The translations under genes were made by a program, and so were the position numbers. Below, piece by piece: positions 1-7,166 of a stretch of DNA of 64,000 nucleotides. Numbering within the stretch: position 1 is the first letter of the stretch; each line of letters starts with the position of its first letter. The stretch spans positions 67,581-131,580 of the forward strand of contig DASXGX010000118.1 in the NCBI GenBank assembly GCA_036488815.1. The letters run 5' to 3'. This DNA comes from Roseiarcus sp036488815 (GTDB lineage: Bacteria > Pseudomonadota > Alphaproteobacteria > Rhizobiales > Beijerinckiaceae). The notes under the pieces are model-generated. The model worked only from the letters and a program-made list of their open reading frames with translations. It was not told the origin of the DNA and did not search any database.

Positions 1-440
1 CCGAGCGCAATCCGTTGACCCTGGGAAAAGACGACCCGGGGTTTGTCGCTGAACGCGGCGAGCGCCTTGCCGGCGGCGTTGGCCAGATCGGGACTGCGCC
101 CTCCGGCGCAAGTCCGCCCGTCGTCGAAACGCACGTCGAGCGCCTGGTAGCCTTCGATCACGCCGGCCATGTCGCTGAGCATTTGGGAGCAGTCGCCGCC
201 GCGCTCGCCGGCCGCGGTCGCGGCGGCGTCGAGGGTTCGCGTCGCCCCCCTCAGCCAGACGCGGGTGCGGACCACATAGTCATCGGTCGATTGCCGCCAG
301 GCGCGGTCGAGGTCGTTGGTGAACGACTCGTCCGTCGCCGCTCCGAGCGCAACCGTGAGGACCGCGACCGGAACGATGACGAACGCCATAAGCGCGAGAA
401 GCCGCGTCTTCACGCTGCCGAAGGGAGCCAGCAATCTCAT
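1..440 (-). CDS. Sensor histidine kinase, N-terminal part (cut by window edge)
   Basis: About 146 residues are visible, starting MRLLAPFGSVKTRLLALMAF; the rest lies outside the window. A single hydrophobic segment (about residues 13-34) is followed by a polar, probably periplasmic region rich in Asp and Arg with two Cys. This is the usual shape of the sensory half of a membrane histidine kinase. The start ATG overlaps the ecfG stop (ATGA, 437-440), so the gene is translationally coupled to ecfG. In Hyphomicrobiales the gene after ecfG in this locus is commonly an HWE/HisKA_2 kinase acting on PhyR, and that is the inferred role. No kinase motif is visible in the part present, so the family call rests on topology and position. 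Confidence 0.7.
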   Translation of the reverse strand, partial: MRLLAPFGSVKTRLLALMAFVIVPVAVLTVALGAATDESFTNDLDRAWRQSTDDYVVRTRVWLRGATRTLDAAATAAGERGGDCSQMLSDMAGVIEGYQALDVRFDDGRTCAGGRSPDLANAAGKALAAFSDKPRVVFSQGQRIAL

Positions 441-1036
441 ACGGGCGATACCGAATTGCCCCCGCGTTTCACCACCGCCTCGACATTGCGATCCGCCGCG
501 TAGTCCTGCGGCCCGCTGATGCCCAGCAAATCCGCAAGCTTCGCGCGAGCGCGGTTGACCCGGCTCTTGATCGTTCCTACCGCCACGCCGCAGATGGCCG
601 CGGTCTCCTCGTAGGAAAGCCCAGAAGCCCCCACCATGATGAGAACTTCGCGCTGTTCCTCGGGGAGCTTCGCGAGGGCGTTGCGGAAGTCGGCGAGATC
701 GATCGCGGCTTCCTGCGAGCCGGGTACGGACAGCCGCTCCTCGATCAGGCCGTCGATATCCTGGAGCTCCCGCCCCTGCCTGCGGTAGCTGGAGAAATAG
801 GTGTTGCGCAGGATAGTGAACAGCCACGCCCTGAGATTGCTGCCCATCTCGAAACTGGATGAGTGGCTCCAAGCCTTGAGCAAAGTGTCCTGGACGAGAT
901 CGTCGACCGGCTGCATGGAGCCGCATAGGGAGGCGGCGAACGCCCGCAGGCCAGGGATTTCCCGGATCAACTGATCCCGGAAGTTCGCCGGCGGTTCCGC
1001 TGGCCGCGAAGAATTGTCATTTGTCACGCCCGCCAC
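437..1036 (-). CDS. ecfG: EcfG-family ECF sigma factor of the general stress response
   Basis: A 199-residue ECF sigma factor. Region 2 lies around residues 25-90 (VDDLVQDTLLKAW, then the NLRAWLFTILRNTYFSSYRR stretch). Region 4 ends in a helix-turn-helix (LSYEETAAICGVAVGTIKSR, about residues 140-160). EcfG directs RNA polymerase to GGAAC-N16/17-CGTT promoters and is held inactive by NepR until PhyR is phosphorylated. It follows nepR with a 20-bp overlap and is coupled to the downstream kinase gene, so the three form one operon. The start is GTG at 1036, about 8 nt after an AGGA box inside nepR. Its own promoter upstream of nepR matches the EcfG consensus, which implies autoregulation. Confidence 0.93.
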   Translation of the reverse strand: MAGVTNDNSSRPAEPPANFRDQLIREIPGLRAFAASLCGSMQPVDDLVQDTLLKAWSHSSSFEMGSNLRAWLFTILRNTYFSSYRRQGRELQDIDGLIEERLSVPGSQEAAIDLADFRNALAKLPEEQREVLIMVGASGLSYEETAAICGVAVGTIKSRVNRARAKLADLLGISGPQDYAADRNVEAVVKRGGNSVSPV

Positions 1037-1244
1037 CTTTCAGTTCCTGCGCTTCCAGCTGTGCCAGCAGGACCAGAAATCGGTCGGGTATCGGTTCTTT
1101 GGCGAAGTCGTCGTAATACGCCTTCAGGGATCGTCCGATCGTCTCCTGCACCGCTTCGCTGAGATGGACATCGGGAAAATCGCCCTCGTCCGTCTCCGCG
1201 CCGACCTTTCGCCCTGGTGATTCGCCCGAACCAGCTGATTTCAT
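1017..1244 (-). CDS. nepR: NepR anti-sigma factor
   Basis: A small acidic protein of about 75 residues carrying the NepR core: an amphipathic helix IGRSLKAYYDDFAKEP, then IPDRFLVLLAQLE. These two helices bind EcfG, or the sigma-like domain of phosphorylated PhyR, in the partner-switch mechanism known for alphaproteobacteria. The ATG at 1244 is preferred because GAGG lies 5 nt upstream. An in-frame TTG at 1298 would add 18 residues with no good ribosome site. It overlaps ecfG by 20 bp and is divergent from phyR, the standard arrangement of this locus. Confidence 0.9.
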   Translation of the reverse strand: MKSAGSGESPGRKVGAETDEGDFPDVHLSEAVQETIGRSLKAYYDDFAKEPIPDRFLVLLAQLEAQELKGGGRDK

Positions 1245-1347
1245 CTGCGCCTCAAGACTGTCGCGTTCGACCACTAGACTTTCACTCCGATGGATCAAGG
1301 GAGCCCTCGGGACGTCGCGCTTTATTCGGCGCTCGGATCAAGCCCAA

Positions 1348-1373
1348 AACGTTCATCCGAGCCTGTTGGTTCC
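1348..1373 (-). promoter_or_regulatory. EcfG-type promoter of nepR-ecfG
   Basis: On the minus strand the -35 element GGAAC (1373-1369) and the -10 element CGTT (1351-1348) are separated by exactly 17 nt. This matches the alphaproteobacterial EcfG consensus GGAAC-N16/17-CGTT. It lies about 100 nt before the nepR ATG and reads toward nepR-ecfG. This predicts positive autoregulation of the operon. Confidence 0.85.
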
Positions 1374-1452
1374 CTTGAAAACAAAAAATAAATCGCTTGC
1401 CAAATTCCCCGGCGACCGCTGCTTTACGGGTTCTGGGCACGGGAGTCGCACG

Positions 1453-2247
1453 ATGTCGATTGCTCGACAAATTACACCGCAATTGCCGTCGCTTCGCCGC
1501 TTCGCGCGCTTAATCGCGGGTTCGCAGGCCAGCGGCGACGCACACGTCGCGGCGACCCTCGAGGCGCTGATCGCCGATCCCGAGGCGTTTCCGAAGGATA
1601 TGCCGCACCGGCAGGCCCTTTATCAGGTCTTCCTCAAGCTCTGGAGTTCCGCCGACCCCGACGCGAAGGGCGCCGCGCGCCCTGTCCTGCCCGGTCCGGA
1701 GCGCAACCTCAACGCGATTACGCCACTGGCGCGCCAAGCGTTCCTGCTGCGGACCGTCGAAGGCTTCACGTTCGACGAAGTCGCCGGGATTCTGAATATG
1801 CCCTCGGAAACGCTCGACGCCCTGCTCGAGCAGGCTGGCCGCGAGATCGCCGAACAAGTCGCCACCGATGTTCTCATCATCGAGGACGAGCCGATCATCG
1901 CCCTCGACATCGAGGCGATGGTGCAGGATCTCGGCCATACGGTGTCTGGCGTTGCGCGGACCCATAAGGAAGCGATCGAGAGCGTGAATCAGCGCCAGCC
2001 TGGCCTCGTGCTCGCCGACATCCATCTCGCCGACGGCAGCTCCGGCCTCGACGCCGTGAACGAAATCCTGAATTCCATCAACCTGCCGGTGATCTTCATC
2101 ACGGCCTACCCCGAGCGATTGCTGACAGGGGAGAAGCCGGAGCCGGCGTTCCTGATCACCAAACCCTTTCAGGCCGACACGGTCCGGGCTACGATCAGCC
2201 AAGCGCTGTTTTTTGATCGCCGCGCCGGCCGGCGCACCGTCCATTAG
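1453..2247 (+). CDS. phyR: PhyR response regulator (sigma-like domain plus receiver)
   Basis: 264 residues. The N-terminal half is EcfG-like but degenerate (sigma 2-like about 1-60, sigma 4-like about 75-130, with FTFDEVAGILNMPSETLDALL). The C-terminal half is a receiver starting at VLIIEDEPIIALDIEAMV, with phospho-acceptor Asp189 in LADIHLADGS and the conserved Lys in LITKPF. When phosphorylated, PhyR captures NepR and frees EcfG. The start is ATG at 1453, 7 nt after GGGAG; an upstream in-frame ATG at 1366 has no ribosome site and overlaps the divergent promoter. No EcfG-type promoter was found directly upstream, so its own regulation is unclear. Confidence 0.95.
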   Translation: MSIARQITPQLPSLRRFARLIAGSQASGDAHVAATLEALIADPEAFPKDMPHRQALYQVFLKLWSSADPDAKGAARPVLPGPERNLNAITPLARQAFLLRTVEGFTFDEVAGILNMPSETLDALLEQAGREIAEQVATDVLIIEDEPIIALDIEAMVQDLGHTVSGVARTHKEAIESVNQRQPGLVLADIHLADGSSGLDAVNEILNSINLPVIFITAYPERLLTGEKPEPAFLITKPFQADTVRATISQALFFDRRAGRRTVH

Positions 2248-2269
2248 GCGCGCGCTGGGTCGGCTGAAT

Positions 2270-2638
2270 TCAGCGCTCGTCCGAAGGCGTCGCTTCGGCG
2301 ATGGCGATGGCGTGGGACGCGTTGCGGTTCAAGACGACAGCCCGCGTCGGCGTAACGGTTCGCTCGAGCGTTCGCTGGGCCTCTCGGCTGGCGGCCTTTG
2401 GCATAGGGCAGAGGGCGGCTCCGTTGGCCGCGGCAAGATCGAGGTCGGAGGCAAGATCGGGGTTGGTCGTGCGGAAGCCCATCGGCGAAGGTGAATCTCG
2501 CAGGGCGGCCTGCGCCCGTTGCAGAGGCTGTGCGCACATGTGGCTCTCGCCGCTCGCCTCGATCGCCGCGAAGCACCCGACCGCCACCGCGCCGACCGCG
2601 AGTGCGCGCCAATGAATGCTCATCCGGGCTTCGCTCAT
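2270..2638 (-). CDS. Small secreted protein of unknown function
   Basis: 122 residues from the ATG at 2638, which has GGAG 7-8 nt upstream; an alternative ATG is at 2623. An N-terminal hydrophobic stretch (RALAVGAVAVGCFAAIEASG) looks like a signal peptide. The mature part is about 90 residues with no recognised domain, rich in Ala/Arg, with two Cys. It converges on phyR, with only 22 bp between stop codons. A near-consensus EcfG promoter lies about 100 bp upstream. I do not recognise a family. Other reading frames are also open here, so coding status rests mainly on the ribosome site and the signal peptide. Confidence 0.55.
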   Translation of the reverse strand: MSEARMSIHWRALAVGAVAVGCFAAIEASGESHMCAQPLQRAQAALRDSPSPMGFRTTNPDLASDLDLAAANGAALCPMPKAASREAQRTLERTVTPTRAVVLNRNASHAIAIAEATPSDER

Positions 2639-2735
2639 AGCAGGTCTCCGTTCGTGGCCTGCAGCGTCCGCCGCAGGGTCGCCGGCGCTGGTCGCCGGGG
2701 GCTGCGAAACCCTTCGACAACGTGCGTATGGGGCG

Positions 2736-2760
2736 AACTTCCGAGCGACAACTTTGTTCC
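2736..2760 (-). promoter_or_regulatory. Possible EcfG-type promoter for the small secreted protein
   Basis: On the minus strand GGAAC (2760-2756) is followed after 16 nt by AGTT (2739-2736), one mismatch from the EcfG -10 CGTT. It points at the gene starting at 2638, roughly 100 nt downstream. One mismatch makes this a weak call. Confidence 0.35.
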
Positions 2761-2876
2761 CCTGCCAGAAAGCTGTACCCCCAATTTGGGCGACCCGGTC
2801 GCGCATCCGATGCGCGCGGCGGCTCGCCCGGTTTCCGGAGTCGAGGCGCGTTCGCAACAGTGCACTGGAGATCACG

Positions 2877-4373
2877 ATGGCGGCCTCGCGCATCGCTTTC
2901 CTTAGGGGCACGGTGCTTCTCCTGACGGCTGCGGTCGCCGCGCTCGTTCTGATCGTCGCCGTTTCGGTCAGGCTGACGCTGAGGACCGAGGAGAATTTCG
3001 AGGAAACGCAGAAGGCGCGCGCGGTCCGGACGGCGGCCGTCGATCTCCTGTCCTTGATGCAGGACGCCGAGATCGGCGAGCGCGGCTATTTGCTGTCCCG
3101 CGACGAGGCCTATTTGACGCCTTACGCGAGCGCGCAAGCTCACTTCCAGGAGCGTCTCGCCGCGCTTATCGCGGCCGTCGCCAAGGCGCCCGAGCTGACC
3201 GGATCGATCAACGGCTTCGCCGATCTGCTTCGCGCCAGGATGGCCGACGCGAAAACGACGATCGATCTGACGCGACGCGGCCAATATGAAGCCGCCGAGG
3301 CGAACTTCGACAGCGACCGCGGCAAGGCTTTGATGGACCGCGCCCGCGCCGATTTCGACCGCATCGTCTCCCGCTCGGAGGACGATCTGCAGGCGAGCAT
3401 TGCCGTAGAGAGGGCGAACGTTCGCCTGCTCACCCGTGTGACGATCCTCAGTGCAGCGGCCATTCTCGCAATGGCCGGCGTCGCCGTCGTGACCATCATG
3501 CGCCACACCGGCCAGTTGATGGACGCCCGCTCCGAACTCGAGGCGCTCAATCGCGATCTCGAAGAGCGCGTGCGAATACGCACCGACGCGCTCGCAAAGG
3601 CCAACGCCGAGATCCAGCGCTTCGCCTATGTGGTGACGCACGATCTGCGCTCGCCGCTGGTCAACATCATGGGTTTCACGAGCGAGCTCGAAGCGAGCTT
3701 GAAGCCCATCGAAGCGCTGGTTCGGGCGGAGCGATCGCCGAACGAGGCGGTCCGCGCCGAGGGCGAGCAGGCCTTGCAGGTCATCGCGCCGGAAGCGATC
3801 GGCTTCATCCGCACTTCGACCGACAAAATGGATCGATTGGTCAAAGCGATTCTGAAAATCTCACGCGAAGGGGCGCGCGCCTTGCGGCCGGAGACGATCG
3901 ATCTCGAAGCGATTCTGGTCAGCGCCGCCGGCGCGGCGCGGCGCCAAGCGGCGCTCGACGGCGGATCCGTCGATGTCGCCTGTCTCGTCGGGCAGATCGT
4001 CACCGACCGGCTTTCCCTCGAGCAGATCATCGCCAACCTCGTCGACAACGCGCTCAAGTACCGCGCCCTCGACCGTCCGCCGCGGCTTGAAATTCGCGCG
4101 CGGCGATTGCCTTCGCGCCACGTCGCAATCGTCGTCAAGGACAACGGCCGCGGCATCGCCGAGGACGATTGCGAACGGATCTTCGACCTTTTCCGGCGCT
4201 CCGGCCCGCAAAACGTGCCGGGCGAAGGAATCGGACTTGCCCATGTGCGAACCATGGTGCGCAATCTGGGCGGCGAAATCGGGGTGCAGTCGCAGTTGGG
4301 AGGCGGCAGCACGTTCACCGTGATGTTGCCGCCCGAGCTTCGATCGGACGGAGGAACCACGCATGACGCCTGA
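2877..4373 (+). CDS. CHASE3-domain sensor histidine kinase
   Basis: 498 residues. The first membrane segment is about residues 10-32. A CHASE3-like periplasmic domain follows (about 35-185, with AEIGERGYLLSRDEAYLTPY), then a second membrane segment (about 188-208) and a coiled-coil linker ending LEERVRIRTDAL. A HisKA domain has His255 in VVTHDLRSPL, and an HATPase domain has N-box NLVDNALKY and G-boxes DNGRGIAEDD and GEGIGLAHV. The start is ATG at 2877, 6 nt after GGAG; upstream in-frame codons lack a ribosome site. It overlaps the next receiver gene by 11 bp, so the two are co-translated. The signal sensed is unknown. Confidence 0.9.
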   Translation: MAASRIAFLRGTVLLLTAAVAALVLIVAVSVRLTLRTEENFEETQKARAVRTAAVDLLSLMQDAEIGERGYLLSRDEAYLTPYASAQAHFQERLAALIAAVAKAPELTGSINGFADLLRARMADAKTTIDLTRRGQYEAAEANFDSDRGKALMDRARADFDRIVSRSEDDLQASIAVERANVRLLTRVTILSAAAILAMAGVAVVTIMRHTGQLMDARSELEALNRDLEERVRIRTDALAKANAEIQRFAYVVTHDLRSPLVNIMGFTSELEASLKPIEALVRAERSPNEAVRAEGEQALQVIAPEAIGFIRTSTDKMDRLVKAILKISREGARALRPETIDLEAILVSAAGAARRQAALDGGSVDVACLVGQIVTDRLSLEQIIANLVDNALKYRALDRPPRLEIRARRLPSRHVAIVVKDNGRGIAEDDCERIFDLFRRSGPQNVPGEGIGLAHVRTMVRNLGGEIGVQSQLGGGSTFTVMLPPELRSDGGTTHDA

Positions 4374-4809
4374 TGGAAATTCCGTTTCTATCGTGATGAT
4401 CGAGGACGACGAAGGACACGCTCGCCTCATCGAACGGAACATCCGCCGCGCCGGCATTCAAAGCCCCGTTCTGCAATTTCGGACCGGCGCCGCCGCGCTC
4501 GACTACCTCCTCGGCGAGGACGGCTCCGGGCATGTCAATACCGGCCGCAGCCAGTTGATTCTGCTCGATCTCAATCTGCCCGACATGAGCGGCGTGACAA
4601 TTCTTCAGCGTCTCAAGACGAATGCGCGCACGCGGCGTTCGCCTGTCGTCGTCTTGACGACGACCGACGAAGATAGTGAGATACGCCGGTGCTACGACAT
4701 CGGCGCGAATGTGTACATAACGAAGCCTGTGGAATACGAAAGCTTCGCCAACGCGATCCGCCAACTCGGTCTGTTTTTCACAGTCATGGAGGTGCCCGAA
4801 GCGTCGTGA
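4363..4809 (+). CDS. Single-domain response regulator
   Basis: 148 residues forming one receiver domain and no output domain. It shows the acidic pair MIEDDEG, phospho-acceptor Asp69 in LLDLNLP, the Thr in VVLTTT and the Lys in YITKPV. This Rcp1/CheY-like form, with an insertion after helix 2, is typical of receivers paired with CHASE3 or phytochrome-like kinases. It starts inside the kinase gene and ends overlapping the next gene (GTGA). It probably relays phosphate between the two flanking kinases. Confidence 0.88.
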   Translation: MTPDGNSVSIVMIEDDEGHARLIERNIRRAGIQSPVLQFRTGAAALDYLLGEDGSGHVNTGRSQLILLDLNLPDMSGVTILQRLKTNARTRRSPVVVLTTTDEDSEIRRCYDIGANVYITKPVEYESFANAIRQLGLFFTVMEVPEAS

Positions 4810-5879
4810 CCGTGAGCCCCGAAACCGTCGCGGCGCCCTCCGGCGCGGCGAACGTCGTTCTTTATATCGACGACGACCCGATCATTGCGCGATTGGCCGA
4901 ACGGCTTCTCGGCCGGCATGGCTATAGCGTCGAGCACGCGGTCGGTCGCGAGGCGGGGCTCGCCCGCGTCGAGCGGGGCGGCGTCGATGCGATCATCCTC
5001 GACCACGACCTCGGAACATCCTCAGGGATGGAAATGCTGGCCGCGTTGAAGGAGAGATCCGAAGCGCCGCCGGTCGTCTACGTCACCGCCTCCTCCGAGC
5101 TTTCGGTCGCCGTGGAGGCATTGAAGGCCGGCGCGACGGACTACGTCCAGAAGACTGTCGGGGCCGATTTCGAATATCTCCTTTTGGCCGCGCTCGATCA
5201 GTCGATTCACAAAGCGCGCTTCACCCACGAGAAGCAGCGGGCCGAACGTGAAGTGCGCGAAGCGAGGGATCGCGCCGTCGCACTGCTGGAAGAGGTGAAT
5301 CACCGCATCGCCAACAGCCTCGCGCTGGTCGTCTCGCTCGTTCGGATGCAGGCGTCGGCGTTGCACGACCCCGCGGCGAAGACGGTGCTGGCGGAGACGC
5401 AAGCGCGCATAACGGCGATCGCCAGCTTGCACCGCTCGCTCTACACTTCCGAGGACGTCCGCAACGTCAACCTCTCGCCTTACCTCGGATCGCTGGTGGA
5501 CGAGTTGCGCCAGTCGATCGCCTCGGAGCCGCGGCACGTCACTGTAACTTTCGCCGCGCCGCACGCCCGCATCCACACGGACAAGGCCATTTCGATTGGC
5601 ATGATCCTGACCGAACTGATCACCAACGCCGTCAAATACGCTTATCCCCACGGCGTCGGCGAGGTGCGGGCCAGTCTCGCGCCGCATCCCCAGGGCGGCA
5701 TGACGCTCAGCGTCGACGACGACGGCGTCGGCATCCAGCACGGCGCCGCGAAGGGCGCGGGCCTCGGGGGCCGTATCGTGAGCGCAATGGCGCGCACGCT
5801 CGACAGCGACCTCGTTTATGAGGCGGACGGCCCCGGCACCCACGCTCGCCTCCATCTGAAACCAGAGCTCTTCGCCTGA
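4806..5879 (+). CDS. Receiver-HWE/HisKA_2 hybrid histidine kinase
   Basis: About 357 residues. A receiver comes first (VVLYIDDDPIIARLAERLL, acceptor Asp in ILDHDLG, Lys in YVQKTV). A coiled coil then leads to a HisKA_2/HWE domain with His166 in EEVNHRIANSLALV and an HATPase domain (ELITNAVKYAYP, DDDGVGI). No membrane segment is seen, so it is cytoplasmic. The GTG at 4806 overlaps the preceding stop; a second GTG at 4812 is also possible, and a GGAGG lies 13 nt upstream of the first. Kinases of this family phosphorylate PhyR in several Hyphomicrobiales, so a link to the GSR locus 3 kb away is plausible but not shown. Confidence 0.85.
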   Translation: MTVSPETVAAPSGAANVVLYIDDDPIIARLAERLLGRHGYSVEHAVGREAGLARVERGGVDAIILDHDLGTSSGMEMLAALKERSEAPPVVYVTASSELSVAVEALKAGATDYVQKTVGADFEYLLLAALDQSIHKARFTHEKQRAEREVREARDRAVALLEEVNHRIANSLALVVSLVRMQASALHDPAAKTVLAETQARITAIASLHRSLYTSEDVRNVNLSPYLGSLVDELRQSIASEPRHVTVTFAAPHARIHTDKAISIGMILTELITNAVKYAYPHGVGEVRASLAPHPQGGMTLSVDDDGVGIQHGAAKGAGLGGRIVSAMARTLDSDLVYEADGPGTHARLHLKPELFA

Positions 5880-5918
5880 ATTCGCGCAGAGCGCCTGGAT
5901 TTAGCCTTTCGTGGCGAG

Positions 5919-5943
5919 GGAACTCCGATCAAGCGACGACGTT
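5919..5943 (+). promoter_or_regulatory. EcfG-type promoter upstream of the metallopeptidase gene
   Basis: GGAAC (5919-5923) and CGTT (5940-5943) are separated by 16 nt, an exact EcfG consensus. It lies 120 nt upstream of the ATG at 6063 and 40 nt after the preceding stop codon. It reads toward the metallopeptidase. Confidence 0.75.
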
Positions 5944-6062
5944 GACCTGGGCGGCCTGACGCGCGGGCGCTTCCCTGCGCGAAGGGCGGCGAATCGCCGG
6001 ATGAGGGCCTTCAGATCCTCACGCTCGCCTTCTCTTTCGACGTGCCCGAACGCGAGGTCGCA

Positions 6063-7136
6063 ATGAAGCTTTTCAAATGCCAGGCCTGCGGCAACGTCGT
6101 GCATTTCGAAAATACGCTGTGCGTCGAATGCGGGGCGAGGCTCGGTTACGTCCCCGACCGGTTCACGATGTCGACGTTGACGCGCGCCGGCGACGTCTGG
6201 GCTGCGGCCGCCGATCCGACGCGAACGTTTCGCTTGTGCGCCAACGCCGAGACGGGCGCCTGCAATTGGGTGAGGCCGGCGAGCGACGAAACGGGTCTGT
6301 GTCGCGCGTGCCGGCACAATCGAACCTTGCCCGACCTCAGCGTGGAATCGAACGTGGTCGCCTGGCGCAAGATCGAGCTCGCCAAGCGCCATCTCTTCTA
6401 TTCCCTCACTCGGCTGCGTCTCCCGTTGCCGCTCAAGCGCGAGGGCGGGGCGGACGGGCTCGCCTTCGATTTCCTTTCCGGCGCCGCGACGGGCGGCGGC
6501 GCTGTGACGACCGGCCACGACAATGGACTGATCACGCTCGACATCGCAGAAGCGGACGACGCCCAGCGCGAAGCCCGGCGCACGGCGATGCGCGAGCCCT
6601 ACCGCACTTTGCTCGGCCATTTCCGGCACGAGATCGGCCATTTCTATTGGGACCATCTGGTGCGCGACGGCGGCAAGCTCGATGCGTTTCGCGCGATGTT
6701 CGGCGACGAACGCGCCGACTATCAGGCGGCGCTTCAGGCGCACTACCAGAACGGTCCGCCGGCCGACTGGGCGACGCGCTGCATCAGCGCTTACGCCTCG
6801 ACTCATCCTTGGGAGGACTTCGCGGAGACGTTTGCGCACTATCTTCACATCATCGACGCGGTGGAGACGGCGCAGTCGTTCGGCCTCAGCCTCTCGCCTC
6901 GCGGCCAGGCGCTGCAGACGCAGGTTGATTTCGACCCTTACCAGGGTGTGGCGTTCGATCAGATCGTGCCCGCCTTCGTTGCGATCACGGTGGCGGTCAA
7001 CAGTCTCAACCGCAGTCTCGGGCAAGCGGACATCTATCCGTTCGTCCTTTCGGCGACGGTCGTCGACAAGCTCGCCTTCGTCCATGCGCTGGCGCATCCC
7101 GACGAGACGGCGTTGACCTCGCAAGGAGGATCGTGA
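6063..7136 (+). CDS. Putative zinc-binding metallopeptidase with N-terminal zinc ribbons
   Basis: 357 residues. The N-terminus is a zinc-ribbon-like region with Cys6/Cys9 and Cys20/Cys23, followed by more paired Cys (LCANAETGAC, GLCRACR). A catalytic HExxH motif is at His189-His193 (RHEIGHFYWD), and WEDFAETFAHYLH (about 255-267) could supply a third ligand. No signal peptide is seen, so it is likely cytoplasmic. It resembles the bacterial putative zinc-binding metallopeptidase family. The substrate is unknown. An exact EcfG promoter 120 nt upstream predicts stress induction. metY follows 30 bp downstream. Confidence 0.85.
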   Translation: MKLFKCQACGNVVHFENTLCVECGARLGYVPDRFTMSTLTRAGDVWAAAADPTRTFRLCANAETGACNWVRPASDETGLCRACRHNRTLPDLSVESNVVAWRKIELAKRHLFYSLTRLRLPLPLKREGGADGLAFDFLSGAATGGGAVTTGHDNGLITLDIAEADDAQREARRTAMREPYRTLLGHFRHEIGHFYWDHLVRDGGKLDAFRAMFGDERADYQAALQAHYQNGPPADWATRCISAYASTHPWEDFAETFAHYLHIIDAVETAQSFGLSLSPRGQALQTQVDFDPYQGVAFDQIVPAFVAITVAVNSLNRSLGQADIYPFVLSATVVDKLAFVHALAHPDETALTSQGGS

Positions 7137-7166
7137 TCATCTCGGCGCCAGCAAGCCGAGAACGCC

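Noticed and set aside
7137..7166. SAM riboswitch before metY
   Set aside because: Only 30 bp lie between the genes, too short for any known SAM riboswitch.
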